Source: Pseudomonas fluorescens
GTDB lineage: Bacteria; Pseudomonadota; Gammaproteobacteria; Pseudomonadales; Pseudomonadaceae
Assembly: GCF_001307155.1 (NCBI RefSeq)
Contig: NZ_CP012830.1
Span: 992,001 to 1,056,000, forward strand
Reading direction: 5' to 3'
DNA length: 64,000 bases
Shown: positions 22,091-33,138 of the stretch, piece after piece
Layout of the letters: every line of letters begins with the position of its first letter
How positions within the stretch are numbered: the first letter of the stretch is position 1
Program-made: the position numbers and the translations under genes
Notes under the pieces: generated by a model
What the model was told of the DNA's origin: nothing
Seen by the model: only the letters and a program-made list of their open reading frames with translations
Databases searched by the model: none

Positions 22091-23515
22091 ATGCCTGTGA
22101 CCACTCCACCTATCCTCAGAACACCGCGCTCCCACATGGGAACACTGTGCGCAGTCGCCCTTGCGGTGAGCCTGGCCGGTTGCGCCGGCCTGCCCGACCA
22201 GCGTCTGGCCAATGAAGCCCTGAAGCGCGGCGACACTGCGCTTGCGCAGCAGAACTACAAACAACTGGCCGACCTGGGTTACAGCGAAGCACAGGTCGGG
22301 CTGGCCGATATCCAGGTGGAAAGCCGCGACCCGGCGCAGATCAAAGCCGCCGAAGCCACCTACCGTGCTGCCGCCGATACCTCGCCGCGAGCACAAGCGC
22401 GCCTGGGCCGTCTGCTGGTGGCCAAACCGGGATCGACCGAAGCCGAGCAACACGAGGCCGAAGGCCTGCTGAAGAAAGCCTTTGCCAATGGCGAAGGCAA
22501 CACCCTGATCCCATTGGCCATGCTGTACCTGCAATATCCCCACAGCTTCCCGAACATCAACGCCCAGCAGCAGATCAACCAATGGCGCGCCGCCCGCTAT
22601 CCGGAAGCCGGTCTGGCGCAAGTGCTGCTGTATCGCACGCAAGGCACTTACGACCAGCACCTGGATGACGTCGAACGCATCTGCAAAGCGTCGCTGAACA
22701 CCACCGACATCTGCTACGTCGAGCTGGCCACGGTCTATCAGAAACGTGCCCAACCGGAACAACAGGCGCAACTGCTCAAGCAACTGCAGGCCGGTTACAG
22801 CCTTGGCAAAGTTTCCGCCCAACGCATGGACAGCGTGGCCCGCGTGCTCGGCGATGCCAGCCTTGGCAAACCGGACGAAAAAACCGCGCAAGCCATGCTC
22901 GAGCAAATCGCCCCCGGCTACCCGGCGTCCTGGGTCAGCCTGGCGCAGTTGCTCTACGACTTCCCCGAACTGGGTGACGTCGCCAAGATGATGGAATACC
23001 TCGAAAACGGCCGAGCCGCCGATCAGCCGCGCGCCGAACTGTTGCTGGGCAAACTCTACTACGAAGGCAAGTGGGTGCCGGCCGACGCCAAGGTCGCCGA
23101 AGCACATTTCCAGAAAGCCGTGGGCAAGGAAGTCGCCGCCGATTACTACCTCGGCCAGATCTACCGCCGTGGCTACCTGGGCAAGGTCTATTCGCAAAAA
23201 GCCCTGGACCACTTGCTGACCGCTGCGCGCAACGGCCAGAACAGTGCCGACTTCGCCATCGCCCAGTTGTTTTCCCAAGGCAAGGGCACCAAGCCCAACC
23301 CGCTCAACGCCTATGTCTTCAGCCAGTTGGCCAAGACACAAAACACCCCGCAAGCCACTGAGCTGGCGCAAACACTCGAAACCCAATTGCCGCCTGCACA
23401 GCTGGCCGAGGCCCAACGTCTGTTGAAACAGGAACAGGCCACACGTGGCGCCTCGAGCCATAGCACGTTGCAAGTCGAGGCCCTGCAAGAAAAAGACGGC
23501 GAGGAATCCCTATGA
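22091..23515 (+). CDS. algK: Alginate outer-membrane lipoprotein AlgK (TPR/Sel1 repeats)
   Basis: The 474-aa lipoprotein has a lipobox LAGC near residue 35, followed by TPR-like/Sel1 repeats (for example [14 protein letters not shown] and [14 protein letters not shown]). AlgK stabilises AlgE and bridges it to the periplasmic modification complex. GGAGG lies only 2 nt before the ATG at 22091 but 8 nt before an in-frame GTG at 22097, so translation may begin two codons later. The stop overlaps the algE start. Confidence 0.95.
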   Translation: MPVTTPPILRTPRSHMGTLCAVALAVSLAGCAGLPDQRLANEALKRGDTALAQQNYKQLADLGYSEAQVGLADIQVESRDPAQIKAAEATYRAAADTSPRAQARLGRLLVAKPGSTEAEQHEAEGLLKKAFANGEGNTLIPLAMLYLQYPHSFPNINAQQQINQWRAARYPEAGLAQVLLYRTQGTYDQHLDDVERICKASLNTTDICYVELATVYQKRAQPEQQAQLLKQLQAGYSLGKVSAQRMDSVARVLGDASLGKPDEKTAQAMLEQIAPGYPASWVSLAQLLYDFPELGDVAKMMEYLENGRAADQPRAELLLGKLYYEGKWVPADAKVAEAHFQKAVGKEVAADYYLGQIYRRGYLGKVYSQKALDHLLTAARNGQNSADFAIAQLFSQGKGTKPNPLNAYVFSQLAKTQNTPQATELAQTLETQLPPAQLAEAQRLLKQEQATRGASSHSTLQVEALQEKDGEESL

Positions 23516-24996
23516 AGCTCAATCCATTCGTTCAAGCCGGAATCGGCCTGACCTTCGCCCTGTTGTGGTCCTGCCCGACATTGGCCGCGATGACTGACAC
23601 CAAGAACTACGGCCTGGAAGTGAAAGTCACCGGCCAGTCCGAAGACGACAGCGACCTTGGCACCAAGCCCGGCGGCGACGTCAACGGCGTTGCCCTGGAC
23701 CTGCGTCCATGGGTCTACGGTGAAAGCGGCAACTGGAGCGCCTACGCGATGGGCCAGGCGGTGACTGCGACCGACATCATCGAAACCGACACCTTGCAGT
23801 CCGATACGCAAGGCGCCCAGAGCAGCGGCAACAACGGCCGCCAGAGCAAGAAAAATTACCTGGCAATGCGTGAGTTCTGGATCGGTTACAGCGGCCTGAC
23901 GCCCTACCCCGGCGAGCAGCTGAAACTCGGTCGCCAACGCCTGCGCAACGACGACGGCCAATGGCGCGACACCAACATCGAAGCGCTGAACTGGACCTTC
24001 GACACCACCCTGTTGCGGGCTAACGTCGGTGTCGCCGAACGCTTCAGCGAGTACCGCACCGACCTCACCGAACTGGCGCCCAAGGACAAGGATCGCCTGC
24101 ACGTGTTCGGCGATATCGCAACCCAATGGACGCCTGGTCAATGGGTCGGGCTGCGTGCCCATCACACCCATGATGACGGCAAGCTCGACTTCCCGACACC
24201 CGGCGAAGCCCCTGACTCGCTCGCCAAGAAACAAAACGGCGACCTGAGCTGGCTCGGCGTGGAAGCCAACAGCGACGCCTACAACTGGCGTAACACCAAC
24301 ACGGTCAACTACTGGGCCAGCCTCACCGGCATGAGCGGCAACCGTGACACCGTCAATCCGTTGAACGCCGATGGCAGCCGCCCGATCGATGCCTCGAAAA
24401 ACGGCGACGTCAGCGGCTGGGCCACCGACCTCGGCGTGCGTCTGCGCCTCGATCCGCAATGGCAAGTCGGCGCGGCCTACGCCCGTGCCAGCGCCGATTA
24501 CGAGCAAAACGGTTTACAGAGTAACCGCTCGAACTACACCGGTACGCGCTCGCGGGTTCACCGTTTTGGCGAGGCCTTCCGTAGCGACATGAACAACATG
24601 CAGAGCGCCACGCTGTTCGGCTCCTGGATGCTGCAGGACGATTACGACGCCAGCCTGGTCTACCACAAGTTCTGGCGCGTCGACGGCAACAAGCCGGTCG
24701 GCAACAACGGCATCAACGCCGTGGAAAACAACTACGACGACGTCACCGGCGCGCTGCTGTCCAGCACCTCGTTGCCGCTGGTGGATGGCAAGACCGACCT
24801 CGGCCAGGAAGTGGATCTGGTGGTCACCAAGTACTTCAAGCAAGGCCTGCTGCCGGCCGGCCTGAGTCAGTCGATCGATGAGCCCTCGGCGCTGGTGCGC
24901 TTTCGTGGCGGTGTGTTCAAGCCGGGCGATGCCTACGGCAAACAGGTCGACTCGTACATGCACCGCGCGTTCATCGACGTGATCTGGCGCTTCTGA
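23512..24996 (+). CDS. algE: Alginate outer-membrane export porin AlgE
   Basis: The 494-aa protein has a signal peptide ending near residue 25 (CPTLA/AM) and a beta-barrel sequence pattern throughout, ending in the aromatic-terminated strand DVIWRF typical of outer-membrane proteins. It forms the alginate secretion pore. It overlaps algK by 4 bp (ATGA) and is followed directly by algG. Confidence 0.96.
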   Translation: MKLNPFVQAGIGLTFALLWSCPTLAAMTDTKNYGLEVKVTGQSEDDSDLGTKPGGDVNGVALDLRPWVYGESGNWSAYAMGQAVTATDIIETDTLQSDTQGAQSSGNNGRQSKKNYLAMREFWIGYSGLTPYPGEQLKLGRQRLRNDDGQWRDTNIEALNWTFDTTLLRANVGVAERFSEYRTDLTELAPKDKDRLHVFGDIATQWTPGQWVGLRAHHTHDDGKLDFPTPGEAPDSLAKKQNGDLSWLGVEANSDAYNWRNTNTVNYWASLTGMSGNRDTVNPLNADGSRPIDASKNGDVSGWATDLGVRLRLDPQWQVGAAYARASADYEQNGLQSNRSNYTGTRSRVHRFGEAFRSDMNNMQSATLFGSWMLQDDYDASLVYHKFWRVDGNKPVGNNGINAVENNYDDVTGALLSSTSLPLVDGKTDLGQEVDLVVTKYFKQGLLPAGLSQSIDEPSALVRFRGGVFKPGDAYGKQVDSYMHRAFIDVIWRF

Positions 24997-25022
24997 TGCG
25001 AGCCGCCAAGGGAGTGCCCCAG

Positions 25023-26615
25023 ATGAACCACCCAGCGCTCAAAGGCTCGCTCAGCCTGTTGGCCGCCGCGATGCTGCTGGCGAGCTCAGCGGTATTCGCC
25101 AACGTCGAGCCGGTAGCACCGGTGCCAAAAGGGCCGCAAGCGACTGTGGCCAAAGGACTGCAACAGGCCAAGACCTACACCGTCAGCAGCGCGCCGACCG
25201 AATCGCTGGAACTGGCCGCACCGAAGCTACCTGACCTGTCCGGCTACACCGCGCAAGCCGTCGCGGCGAAGATCGTGCGCAGCAAGGCCGGCAAAGTCAG
25301 CACGCGTCGGATGATGCAGGAAGACGCCTTGAAGGACTTCATCGGCGGCGATAACAAGATGGCTGAATGGGTAGTGCGTCAACATGGCATTCCTCAGGCG
25401 ATCTTCATCGACGACGGTTACATCAACCTCAAGGACCTGGCTCAGAAGCTGCCCAAGCAGTACTTCAGCGAGACCTCGCCCGGCGTGTTCCTCGCCAGGT
25501 TGCCGATCGTGGTCGGGCAAAAAGGCATCCTCGAAATCGACCAACAGACCCAGGAGTTGCGTCTGTCCGAAGAGGCCGGTTCGTTCATGATCAACGACGG
25601 CCAGCTGTTTGTGCGTGACAGCAAAATCACCGGCTGGCGCGAGAAGGACAACGGCCCGGCGACCTTCCGTTCGCCCAAGGACTTCCGTCCGTTCCTGCTG
25701 TCCTGGGGCGGCACGCAGACCTACATCGTCAACAGCAAGCTGGCCAGTTTCGGTTACTCCAACAGCAAGTCCTACGGGGTGAGTATTTCCCAGTACACGC
25801 CGAACATGGCCAAGGTACTCAAGCGCCCGGAACCGACTGGCTGGATCATCGGCTCCGAGTTCTCGGACATGTGGTACGGCTTCTACTGCTATGAAACCCG
25901 CGACTTCGTGGTCAAGGGCAACACCTACCGCGACAACATCGTCTACGGCATCGACCCCCACGACCGTTCCCACGGGCTGATCATCGCCGACAACACGGTG
26001 CATGGAACGAAGAAGAAGCACGGCATCATCATTTCCCGCGAAGTGAACGACAGCTTCATCTTCAACAACCGCAGTTACGACAACCACCTCTCGGGGCTGG
26101 TGATCGACCGTAACAGCGTCAACAACCTGATCGCCTACAACGAGATCTACCGCAACCACACCGACGGCATCACCCTCTACGAGAGTGCCGACAACCTGTT
26201 GTGGGGCAACAAGGTGATCAGCAACCAGCGCCACGGCATCCGGATTCGTAACAGCGTGAACATTCGCCTCTACGAAAACGTCGCCATGAACAACGGCCTG
26301 ACCGGGGTCTACGGGCACATCAAGGACCTCACCGACACCGACCGCGACATCAAGCTCGACCCGTTCGATGCCGAGGTCTCGCTGATCGTCGTCGGCGGCG
26401 AACTGGCGGCCAATGGCAGCGGACCGCTGTCCATCGACTCGCCATTGAGCGTCGAGCTGTACCGGGTGTCGATGCTCGCCCCGACCAAATCCAGCGGCAT
26501 CAGCTTCTCGGGAATCCTTGGCGAACGCCAGGACGAAATCCTCGACCTGCTGGTGCGCCAACAGAAAGCCGTGCTGATCGACCCCGTCGAACGCCAGACC
26601 GAAATGCGCGACTGA
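25023..26615 (+). CDS. algG: Poly(beta-D-mannuronate) C5-epimerase AlgG
   Basis: The protein is 530 aa from the ATG at 25023, which has GGGAG 8 nt upstream and gives a signal peptide ending near residue 27. An ATG overlapping the algE stop at 24996 would add nine residues. The C-terminal half is a right-handed parallel beta-helix (CASH domain) with the catalytic motif DPHDR in VYGIDPHDRSHGLII. It converts mannuronate to guluronate in the periplasm and protects the polymer from AlgL. Confidence 0.95.
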   Translation: MNHPALKGSLSLLAAAMLLASSAVFANVEPVAPVPKGPQATVAKGLQQAKTYTVSSAPTESLELAAPKLPDLSGYTAQAVAAKIVRSKAGKVSTRRMMQEDALKDFIGGDNKMAEWVVRQHGIPQAIFIDDGYINLKDLAQKLPKQYFSETSPGVFLARLPIVVGQKGILEIDQQTQELRLSEEAGSFMINDGQLFVRDSKITGWREKDNGPATFRSPKDFRPFLLSWGGTQTYIVNSKLASFGYSNSKSYGVSISQYTPNMAKVLKRPEPTGWIIGSEFSDMWYGFYCYETRDFVVKGNTYRDNIVYGIDPHDRSHGLIIADNTVHGTKKKHGIIISREVNDSFIFNNRSYDNHLSGLVIDRNSVNNLIAYNEIYRNHTDGITLYESADNLLWGNKVISNQRHGIRIRNSVNIRLYENVAMNNGLTGVYGHIKDLTDTDRDIKLDPFDAEVSLIVVGGELAANGSGPLSIDSPLSVELYRVSMLAPTKSSGISFSGILGERQDEILDLLVRQQKAVLIDPVERQTEMRD

Positions 26616-26626
26616 GGATGACTTTC

Positions 26627-28075
26627 ATGAAACCCCATTTGATCAAACTGTTCAGCCTCGCCGGCCTGACTGCCGCGATGTCTGCCGCAAGCTTTACGGC
26701 GAGTGCAGACGACGCCAAGACACCGAACTTCAGCGCCGAACCCTGCTGCAACCTATGCCCGCAAGCGCACGACGCGAAGAACTACACCACGCGTTATCAG
26801 CAAAACTTCACCACCCTGGTGCAAGCGCAAGGCGACTGGTTGTTCCGCACCCAGGAAGACCTGCGCACCGAATTCAACACCACGCCCGAAGGCTATCGCC
26901 GGCTCAAGCAACTGCACGACGCCTTCAAGAGCAAAGGTGTTGAACTGGTGGTGGTGTATCAGCCGACCCGTGGTCTGGTGAACCGCAATAAGCTCAACCC
27001 GCAAGAAAAAGCCGCGTTCGATTACGACAAGGCGCTGAAAAACTACCAGGGCATGCTCGGGCGTTTTGCCGAGATGGGCTATGTGGTGCCTGACCTGTCG
27101 CCACTGACTAACGAATCGCTGCCAGACACCCTGCCCGCCCACGATTTCTACTTCCGTGGCGACCAGCACTGGACGCCTTACGGTGCCCAGCGCACGGCGA
27201 AAATCGTCGCCGAGAAGGTCAAGCAGCTCCCGGCCTTCGCCGGCATTCCCAAGCGCGAATTCGAGACCAAGCGGTCCGGGCGCATGGGCAAGACCGGCAC
27301 CCTGCACAACATGGCCGGGCAGCTCTGCGGTACCAGTTACGCGATCCAGTACATGGACCAGTTCACCACCGAGCCTAAGGGTGAAGCAGCAGACGGCGAC
27401 CTGTTCGGTGATTCCGGCAACCCGGAAATTACCCTGGTCGGCACCAGCCACAGCGGCAAGAACTACAACTTCGCCGGGTTCCTCGAAGAGGCCATTGGCG
27501 CCGACATTCTCAACGTCGCTTTCCCCGGCGGTGGTCTGGAAGGTTCGATGCTGCAGTACCTGGGCAGTGAAGACTTCCAGAAGAAGCCGCCGAAAATCCT
27601 CATCTGGGAATTTTCGCCGCTCTATCGCCTCGACCAGCAAACCATCTACCGACAGATGATGGCGCTGCTCGATAACGGCTGCGAAGGCAAAGAGGCACGG
27701 ATGTCCGGCAGCGCCACGCTCAAGCCGGGCAAAAACGAGTTGATGGTCAACAGCAAGAACATCGACCTGCGCAACAGCGACCATCAGGTCGACATCCGTT
27801 TCGCCGATCCATCGGTGAAAACCCTGCAAGCCACTCTCTGGTACATGAACGGTCGCCACGAAGACATCAAGATCGACAAACCCCACACCGCAGATACCGA
27901 CGGGCGTTTCGCCTTTGAATTGCGCACCGATGAAGACTGGGCCACGCAGAACCTGTTGGCGGTCGAAATCCAGGGCCCGGAAGCGGGTGCTGCGCCACAA
28001 AAAGTCGAAGCGAAAATCTGCAAACGCAACGTGTTCCCAGGCGCCGAGCAACGTACCGCTCAGGTCGGGCAATGA
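26627..28075 (+). CDS. algX: Alginate O-acetyltransferase AlgX
   Basis: The protein is 482 aa from the ATG at 26627, chosen over 26618 because GAGG at 26614-26617 is too close to the first ATG. It has a signal peptide, an SGNH-like acetyltransferase domain with Asp179 and His181 in GDQHWTPYG and Ser274 in GTSHSG, and a C-terminal carbohydrate-binding module. The triad is offset by exactly five residues from P. aeruginosa AlgX (Asp174, His176, Ser269). It transfers acetyl groups to mannuronate in the periplasm. Confidence 0.96.
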   Translation: MKPHLIKLFSLAGLTAAMSAASFTASADDAKTPNFSAEPCCNLCPQAHDAKNYTTRYQQNFTTLVQAQGDWLFRTQEDLRTEFNTTPEGYRRLKQLHDAFKSKGVELVVVYQPTRGLVNRNKLNPQEKAAFDYDKALKNYQGMLGRFAEMGYVVPDLSPLTNESLPDTLPAHDFYFRGDQHWTPYGAQRTAKIVAEKVKQLPAFAGIPKREFETKRSGRMGKTGTLHNMAGQLCGTSYAIQYMDQFTTEPKGEAADGDLFGDSGNPEITLVGTSHSGKNYNFAGFLEEAIGADILNVAFPGGGLEGSMLQYLGSEDFQKKPPKILIWEFSPLYRLDQQTIYRQMMALLDNGCEGKEARMSGSATLKPGKNELMVNSKNIDLRNSDHQVDIRFADPSVKTLQATLWYMNGRHEDIKIDKPHTADTDGRFAFELRTDEDWATQNLLAVEIQGPEAGAAPQKVEAKICKRNVFPGAEQRTAQVGQ

Positions 28076-28083
28076 GGTCTGTT

Positions 28084-29208
28084 ATGCGAAATCAGAAACT
28101 GAAAACCCTGCTTGCACCTACGCTCTTGAGCCTGGCGATGTTCGCCGGGGCGACCCACGCCGCCACGCCACTGCGTCCGCCGCAGGGCTATTTTGCGCCT
28201 GTGGATAAATTCAAGAACGGCGACAGCAGCGAAGGCTGCGATGCGATGCCGACGCCGTACACCGGCGCCCTGCAATTTCGCAGCAAATACGAAGGCTCCG
28301 ACAAGGCACGTTCGACCCTCAACGTCGCGTCGGAAAAAGCCTTCCGCGACACCACCGCCGACATCACCACACTCGAACGCGGCACCAGCAAACGGGTGAT
28401 GCAGTTTATGCGCGACGGTCGCCCGGAACAGCTGGAATGCACGCTCAACTGGCTTACCGCCTGGGCCAAGGCCGATGCGTTGATGTCCAGGGACTTCAAC
28501 CACACCGGCAAGTCGATGCGCAAATGGGCGCTGGGCAGCATGGCTTCGGCCTACATCCGCCTGAAGTTCTCCGACTCTCATCCGCTGGCAACGCATCAGC
28601 AGGAAGCCCAAGTGATCGAGGCGTGGTTCAGCAAGATGGCCGATCAGGTGGTCAGCGACTGGGACAACCTGCCGCTCGAACAAACCAACAACCACTCGTA
28701 CTGGGCCGCCTGGTCGGTGATGGCAACGTCGGTCGCGACCAACCGCCACGACCTGTTCGACTGGGCCGTGAAGGAATACAAGGTCGGCGCCAATCAGGTC
28801 GACGCCCAGGGTTTCCTGCCCAACGAACTCAAGCGTCAGCAACGGGCCCTGGCCTATCACAACTACGCCCTGCCACCGCTGGCGATGATCGCCAGTTTCG
28901 CTCAGGCCAACGGTGTGGACTTGCGCCAGGAAAACAACGGCGCACTGAAACGCCTCGGTGACCGGGTGCTCGCCGGGGTGAAAGACCCGCAAACGTTCGA
29001 GCAGAAGAACGGCAAGGAACAGGACATGACCGACCTGAAGGTCGACTCGAAATTCGCCTGGCTCGAACCCTTCTGCACGCTCTACACCTGCCCGGCGGAC
29101 GTGCTTGAACGCAAGCATGCGATGCAGCCGTTCAAGAGCTTTCGACTGGGTGGGGATTTGACCAAGGTCTACGACCCAAGCCATGAAAAGGGCAACAAAG
29201 GTTCATAA
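28084..29208 (+). CDS. algL: Alginate lyase AlgL
   Basis: The protein is 374 aa from the ATG at 28084, with GAGG 6 nt upstream; an earlier in-frame ATG overlaps the algX stop. It has a signal peptide ending at THA/ATPL and the family motif NNHSYWAAW in an alpha/alpha toroid. It cleaves misdirected alginate in the periplasm by beta-elimination. A REP doublet follows it inside the operon. Confidence 0.96.
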   Translation: MRNQKLKTLLAPTLLSLAMFAGATHAATPLRPPQGYFAPVDKFKNGDSSEGCDAMPTPYTGALQFRSKYEGSDKARSTLNVASEKAFRDTTADITTLERGTSKRVMQFMRDGRPEQLECTLNWLTAWAKADALMSRDFNHTGKSMRKWALGSMASAYIRLKFSDSHPLATHQQEAQVIEAWFSKMADQVVSDWDNLPLEQTNNHSYWAAWSVMATSVATNRHDLFDWAVKEYKVGANQVDAQGFLPNELKRQQRALAYHNYALPPLAMIASFAQANGVDLRQENNGALKRLGDRVLAGVKDPQTFEQKNGKEQDMTDLKVDSKFAWLEPFCTLYTCPADVLERKHAMQPFKSFRLGGDLTKVYDPSHEKGNKGS

Positions 29209-29224
29209 GCCGAGACGCAAAACC

Positions 29225-29314
29225 CGTAGGAGCAAGGCTTGCCCGCGATGAACGATGACGCGGTCCATCTGCTACACCGCGTTGCGGCCATCGCGGGCAA
29301 GCCTTGCTCCTACG
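29225..29314. repeat. REP pair inside the alginate operon (algL-algI)
   Basis: Two perfect 26-bp inverted arms (29225-29250 and 29289-29314) of the GCGGGCAAGCCTTGCTCC family flank 38 bp. Transcription must pass through this strong hairpin to reach algI, algJ, algF and algA. Confidence 0.92.
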
Positions 29315-29417
29315 GGGGGCGTGACGGGATCGAATGCAATACAACCTTCCGGTTTTTCACGGGGGGTTTGGGGGGGCCGTTGGCCCTTGACTGTTGGTTA
29401 CACAAGGAGAGATCAGG

Positions 29418-30974
29418 ATGGTGTTTTCATCCAATGTGTTCCTGTTTTTGTTCTTGCCGATCTTTCTCGGCTTGTACTACTTGAGCGGGCAACGCTATCG
29501 CAACCTGCTGCTACTGATCGCCAGCTATGTGTTTTATGCCTGGTGGCGCGTGGACTTCCTGGCACTGTTCGCCGGCGTCACGCTGTGGAACTACTGGATC
29601 GGCCTGAAAGTCGGGGCGGCCGGCGTACGGAGCAAACCGGCGCAGCGCTGGCTGTTGCTCGGCGTGGCGGTGGACCTGTGCATCCTCGGCTATTTCAAGT
29701 ACGCCAACTTCGGGGTCGACAGCATCAACGCGATCATGAGCTCCATGGGCCTGTCGCCGTTCATCCTGACCCACGTGCTGTTGCCGATCGGAATCTCGTT
29801 CTACATCTTCGAGTCCATCAGCTACATCATCGACGTCTACCGCGGCGATACCCCGGCGACCCGCAACCTGATCGACTTCGCGGCGTTCGTGGCGATCTTC
29901 CCGCACCTGATCGCCGGCCCGGTGTTGCGCTTTCGCGACCTGGCCGATCAGTTCAACAACCGCACTCACACCCTCGACAAATTCTCCGAGGGCGCGACGC
30001 GGTTCATGCAGGGTTTCATCAAGAAGGTGTTCATCGCCGACACCCTGGCGGTGGTCGCCGACCATTGCTTCGCCCTGCAAAACCCGACCACGGGCGATGC
30101 CTGGCTCGGTGCCCTCGCCTACACCGCGCAGCTGTATTTCGACTTCTCCGGCTACAGCGACATGGCCATCGGCCTGGGCCTGATGATGGGTTTTCGCTTC
30201 ATGGAAAACTTCAAGCAGCCGTACATCAGCCAGTCGATCACCGAGTTCTGGCGCCGCTGGCATATCAGCCTGTCGACCTGGCTGCGCGACTACCTCTACA
30301 TCACCTTGGGCGGTAACCGCAAAGGCACACTGATCACCTACCGCAACCTGTTCCTGACCATGCTGCTCGGTGGTCTGTGGCACGGCGCGAACATCACCTA
30401 CATCGTCTGGGGTGCGTGGCACGGCATGTGGCTGGCGATTGAAAAAGCCATCGGCCTGAACACCTCGCCCCGCAGTTTCAACCCGATCCGCTGGGCGCTG
30501 ACCTTTCTGCTGGTGGTAATGGGCTGGGTGATTTTCCGTGCGGAAAACCTGCACGTTGCCGCTCGCATGTACGGTGCAATGTTCAGCTTCAGCGAGTGGT
30601 CGCTGTCGGAACTCAACCGCGCCAGCCTCACCGGCCTGCAAGTCGCGACCCTGGCAGTGGCGTACGCCACGCTGGCGTTCTTCGGCCTGCGCGATTTCTA
30701 CAGCAATCGGCCAGCGGTCAAGAGCAAGCCTGTCGAAGCTGACGGTCCAGCCACTGCGCAACCAGGTCTGATCAAAGCCGTCCAGGGCGACAACCCCGGC
30801 AGCCTCCATACACCGGGTTACAGCGTGGGCGTTGATGCCCAAGTGCAACCGGCCTACTGGGTCGCGGACTGGCCGCGTTATGCCATGCGTGCGCTGGTGC
30901 TGCTGCTGTTCATCGCGTCAATCCTGAAACTCTCGGCGCAAAGCTTCTCGCCGTTCCTTTACTTCCAGTTCTGA
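29418..30974 (+). CDS. algI: Alginate O-acetylation membrane protein AlgI (MBOAT)
   Basis: The protein is 518 aa from the ATG at 29418, which has AAGGAGAG upstream. It is a multi-spanning MBOAT-family protein; the essential histidine falls in GGLWHGA at residue 322, the same position as in P. aeruginosa. It passes acetyl groups from a cytoplasmic donor across the inner membrane for AlgJ/AlgX. The frame beginning at 29394 adds eight residues without a ribosome site. Confidence 0.95.
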   Translation: MVFSSNVFLFLFLPIFLGLYYLSGQRYRNLLLLIASYVFYAWWRVDFLALFAGVTLWNYWIGLKVGAAGVRSKPAQRWLLLGVAVDLCILGYFKYANFGVDSINAIMSSMGLSPFILTHVLLPIGISFYIFESISYIIDVYRGDTPATRNLIDFAAFVAIFPHLIAGPVLRFRDLADQFNNRTHTLDKFSEGATRFMQGFIKKVFIADTLAVVADHCFALQNPTTGDAWLGALAYTAQLYFDFSGYSDMAIGLGLMMGFRFMENFKQPYISQSITEFWRRWHISLSTWLRDYLYITLGGNRKGTLITYRNLFLTMLLGGLWHGANITYIVWGAWHGMWLAIEKAIGLNTSPRSFNPIRWALTFLLVVMGWVIFRAENLHVAARMYGAMFSFSEWSLSELNRASLTGLQVATLAVAYATLAFFGLRDFYSNRPAVKSKPVEADGPATAQPGLIKAVQGDNPGSLHTPGYSVGVDAQVQPAYWVADWPRYAMRALVLLLFIASILKLSAQSFSPFLYFQF

Positions 30975-30985
30975 GGGATCTGACC

Positions 30986-32161
30986 ATGACCCGCTCATTA
31001 CGCCTGTTCTACATCGCCCTGTTCCTCGTGACTCTAATGGTCCTGGGCCTGTGGTCAATGCGCAGCTTCTTTGGTTTCAGCACCAACGCCGATGCAACCG
31101 TGCTCAACGGCCGCTGGAGCAAAGCCGTGGAGACTCACTACGACGACCATTTCCCGATCAAACGCCTGGGCACCAACCTCTGGGCGGCACTGGATTTCAA
31201 ACTGTTCAACGAAGGTCGTCCGGGCGTAGTGCTCGGTCGCGATCAGTGGTTGTACAGCGATGAAGAATTCAACCCGGTGGTCAATGAAGAGCTGAACCTG
31301 CAAGGCAACTACGCGCTGGTCGAAGGCGTGCGCCAAACCCTGAAAGCCAAAGGCGTGCAACTGGTGATGGCGATTGTCCCGGCCAAGACTCGCCTGTACC
31401 CGGAACACCTGGGTGAAGTGAAACCGGCGCGCATCCATGCCGACCTCTACAAGGATTTTCACGCCCGTGTCGCCGCCGACAAAATTCTCGCCCCCGACCT
31501 GCTCGGTCCGCTGCAGAAAGCCAAGCAGAATGGCCAGCAAGTGTTCCTGCGCACCGACACGCACTGGACGCCAGAGGGCGCGCAAATCGCCGCCGAACAA
31601 CTGGCCAAAACCATCGCCGACAAAACTCCGCTCAGTGGCCAGCCGCAGCGCTTTGTCACCGAGCCGGCAGAGCAAGTCAGCCACAAGGGCGACCTGAGAC
31701 TGTTCCTGCCGCTGGACCCGCTGTTCGAAAACCTGATGCCGGCGCCAGAGCCCCTGCAAAAGCGCAACACCCACGCGGTTGAGAACCAGCCAGCCGGTGA
31801 CGACGCGCTGTTCGCCAACAACGAAGTACCGGTAGCGCTGATCGGCACCAGCTACAGCGCCAACCCGAACTGGAACTTCGTCGGCGCGCTCAAGCAAGCG
31901 CTGCACAGCGACGTGGTCAATTACGCCGAAGACGGCCATGGCCCGATCCTGCCGATGCTCAGCTACCTGAACAGCGACGCCTTCAAGAACAGCCCGCCAC
32001 AGGTGCTGATCTGGGAGTTTCCTGAACGCTATCTGCCTGTGAACAACGAAATCGGCGACGCCGACCCGCAGTGGGTCGCAGAGCTCAAGCAAGCCGGTGC
32101 TCGCCAGCAAAACCTAGCAATTAACCGCAAATCCGAGACGCCCGACCGGGCGCAAAACTGA
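30986..32161 (+). CDS. algJ: Alginate O-acetyltransferase AlgJ
   Basis: The 391-aa protein has an uncleaved N-terminal signal anchor and an AlgX-like SGNH domain with Asp191 and His193 in RTDTHWTPEG and Ser289 in GTSYSA, each one residue on from P. aeruginosa AlgJ. It is thought to relay acetyl groups between AlgI and AlgX. It lies 11 bp after algI. Confidence 0.95.
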   Translation: MTRSLRLFYIALFLVTLMVLGLWSMRSFFGFSTNADATVLNGRWSKAVETHYDDHFPIKRLGTNLWAALDFKLFNEGRPGVVLGRDQWLYSDEEFNPVVNEELNLQGNYALVEGVRQTLKAKGVQLVMAIVPAKTRLYPEHLGEVKPARIHADLYKDFHARVAADKILAPDLLGPLQKAKQNGQQVFLRTDTHWTPEGAQIAAEQLAKTIADKTPLSGQPQRFVTEPAEQVSHKGDLRLFLPLDPLFENLMPAPEPLQKRNTHAVENQPAGDDALFANNEVPVALIGTSYSANPNWNFVGALKQALHSDVVNYAEDGHGPILPMLSYLNSDAFKNSPPQVLIWEFPERYLPVNNEIGDADPQWVAELKQAGARQQNLAINRKSETPDRAQN

Positions 32162-32175
32162 AAGAGGTAACTCCT

Positions 32176-32829
32176 ATGACTTTCACTACAACTCCTCGTC
32201 GTCTCGCCAAGACCTTTGTCCTCGTAGCAGGTATGGGTCTGCTGTCCCAGGCCTTCGCCGGTGGCGACGCGGCACTCTACGGCCCAGTCGCGCCGAAAGG
32301 TTCGACCTTTGTGCGGATCTACAACGCCAGTAATGCCGAAGTCAGCGCCAGTGTCGGCAGCACCGCTATCAGCGATGTCGCGCCACTGGGCAGCAGTGAC
32401 TTCAGCTTCATGCCCGGTGGCGACTACAGCGCCAAGGTCGGTAGCCAAAGCCTGCCGCTGAAACTTGCCGCCGACCACTATTACACCCTGGTCAACAACG
32501 CCAGCGGCCAGCCGCTACTGATCGAAGAACCACCGTTCAAGAACAAGCAGAAATCCCTGGTCCGCGTGCAGAACCTCAGCGACAAGGCACTGACCCTCAA
32601 GACTGCCGACGGCAAGACCGAAGTGGTCCAGGCCGTCGCTGCCAAGAGCCGTGGCGAGCGTGAAATCAACCCGGTGAAAGTCAGCCTGGCGCTGTTCGAT
32701 GGCGACAAGAAAGTCAGCGACGTGAAGCCGGTCGCCCTGGAGCGCGGTGAAGCGGCAGTGCTCTACGTCACCGGCAACGGCAGCAGCCTGTCGCCAGTCT
32801 GGGTAAAACGCCCGGTCTCGACGCGTTAA
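32176..32829 (+). CDS. algF: Alginate O-acetylation protein AlgF
   Basis: The 217-aa periplasmic protein has a signal peptide ending at QAFA/GGDA and two beta-rich repeats (STFVRIYNASNAEVSAS and KSLVRVQNLSDKALTL). AlgF is required for O-acetylation and interacts with AlgJ/AlgX; it has no known catalytic residues. GAGGT precedes its ATG, 14 bp after algJ. Confidence 0.94.
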   Translation: MTFTTTPRRLAKTFVLVAGMGLLSQAFAGGDAALYGPVAPKGSTFVRIYNASNAEVSASVGSTAISDVAPLGSSDFSFMPGGDYSAKVGSQSLPLKLAADHYYTLVNNASGQPLLIEEPPFKNKQKSLVRVQNLSDKALTLKTADGKTEVVQAVAAKSRGEREINPVKVSLALFDGDKKVSDVKPVALERGEAAVLYVTGNGSSLSPVWVKRPVSTR

Positions 32830-33138
32830 TGAATTTGCCCGGAATGCCTGCCGATCATCCTAGGTATCGAGTCAAGTGAAGTACTTGTGGCGAGCGGGCT
32901 TGCCCGCGCTGGAGCGCGCAGCGGTCCCAAATCTGGCGATCGCGGTGTGCCAGATCGAACGCGCGCAGCGGTTTTACGACTGCTATGCAGCCGAGCGCGG
33001 GCAAGCCCGCTCGCCACAGTCTTTGGACCGACCGGCATTGTGGTCACCCCAAAAAGGTGACCGACACGAAATAAGAACAAGAGTGAAACGACAAAACCTC
33101 GTCGCTCTAATCCATTACGATTTTGAAGGAGTAACACC
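32830..33138 (+). other. Intergenic region between algF and algA, with REP pair and hairpin
   Basis: I see no gene in these 309 bp. They contain a REP doublet and a 7-bp stem-loop (33042-33048 with 33056-33062, loop CCAAAAA). The rest could hold a secondary promoter for algA, which is needed outside alginate production, but no clear promoter stands out. GAAGGAG precedes the algA ATG. Confidence 0.6.
32887..33017. repeat. REP pair between algF and algA
   Basis: Inverted arms GTGGCGAGCGGGCTTGCCCG (32887-32910) and its complement (32994-33017) form a variant of the first REP family, flanking about 80 bp. Confidence 0.88.

Noticed and set aside
20789..23488. 899-aa open frame antisense to alg44, algK and neighbours, and similar long antisense frames across the alginate operon
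   Set aside because: High GC at third positions keeps opposite frames open in Pseudomonas; there is no ribosome site or family signature, and the sense strand has complete known genes.
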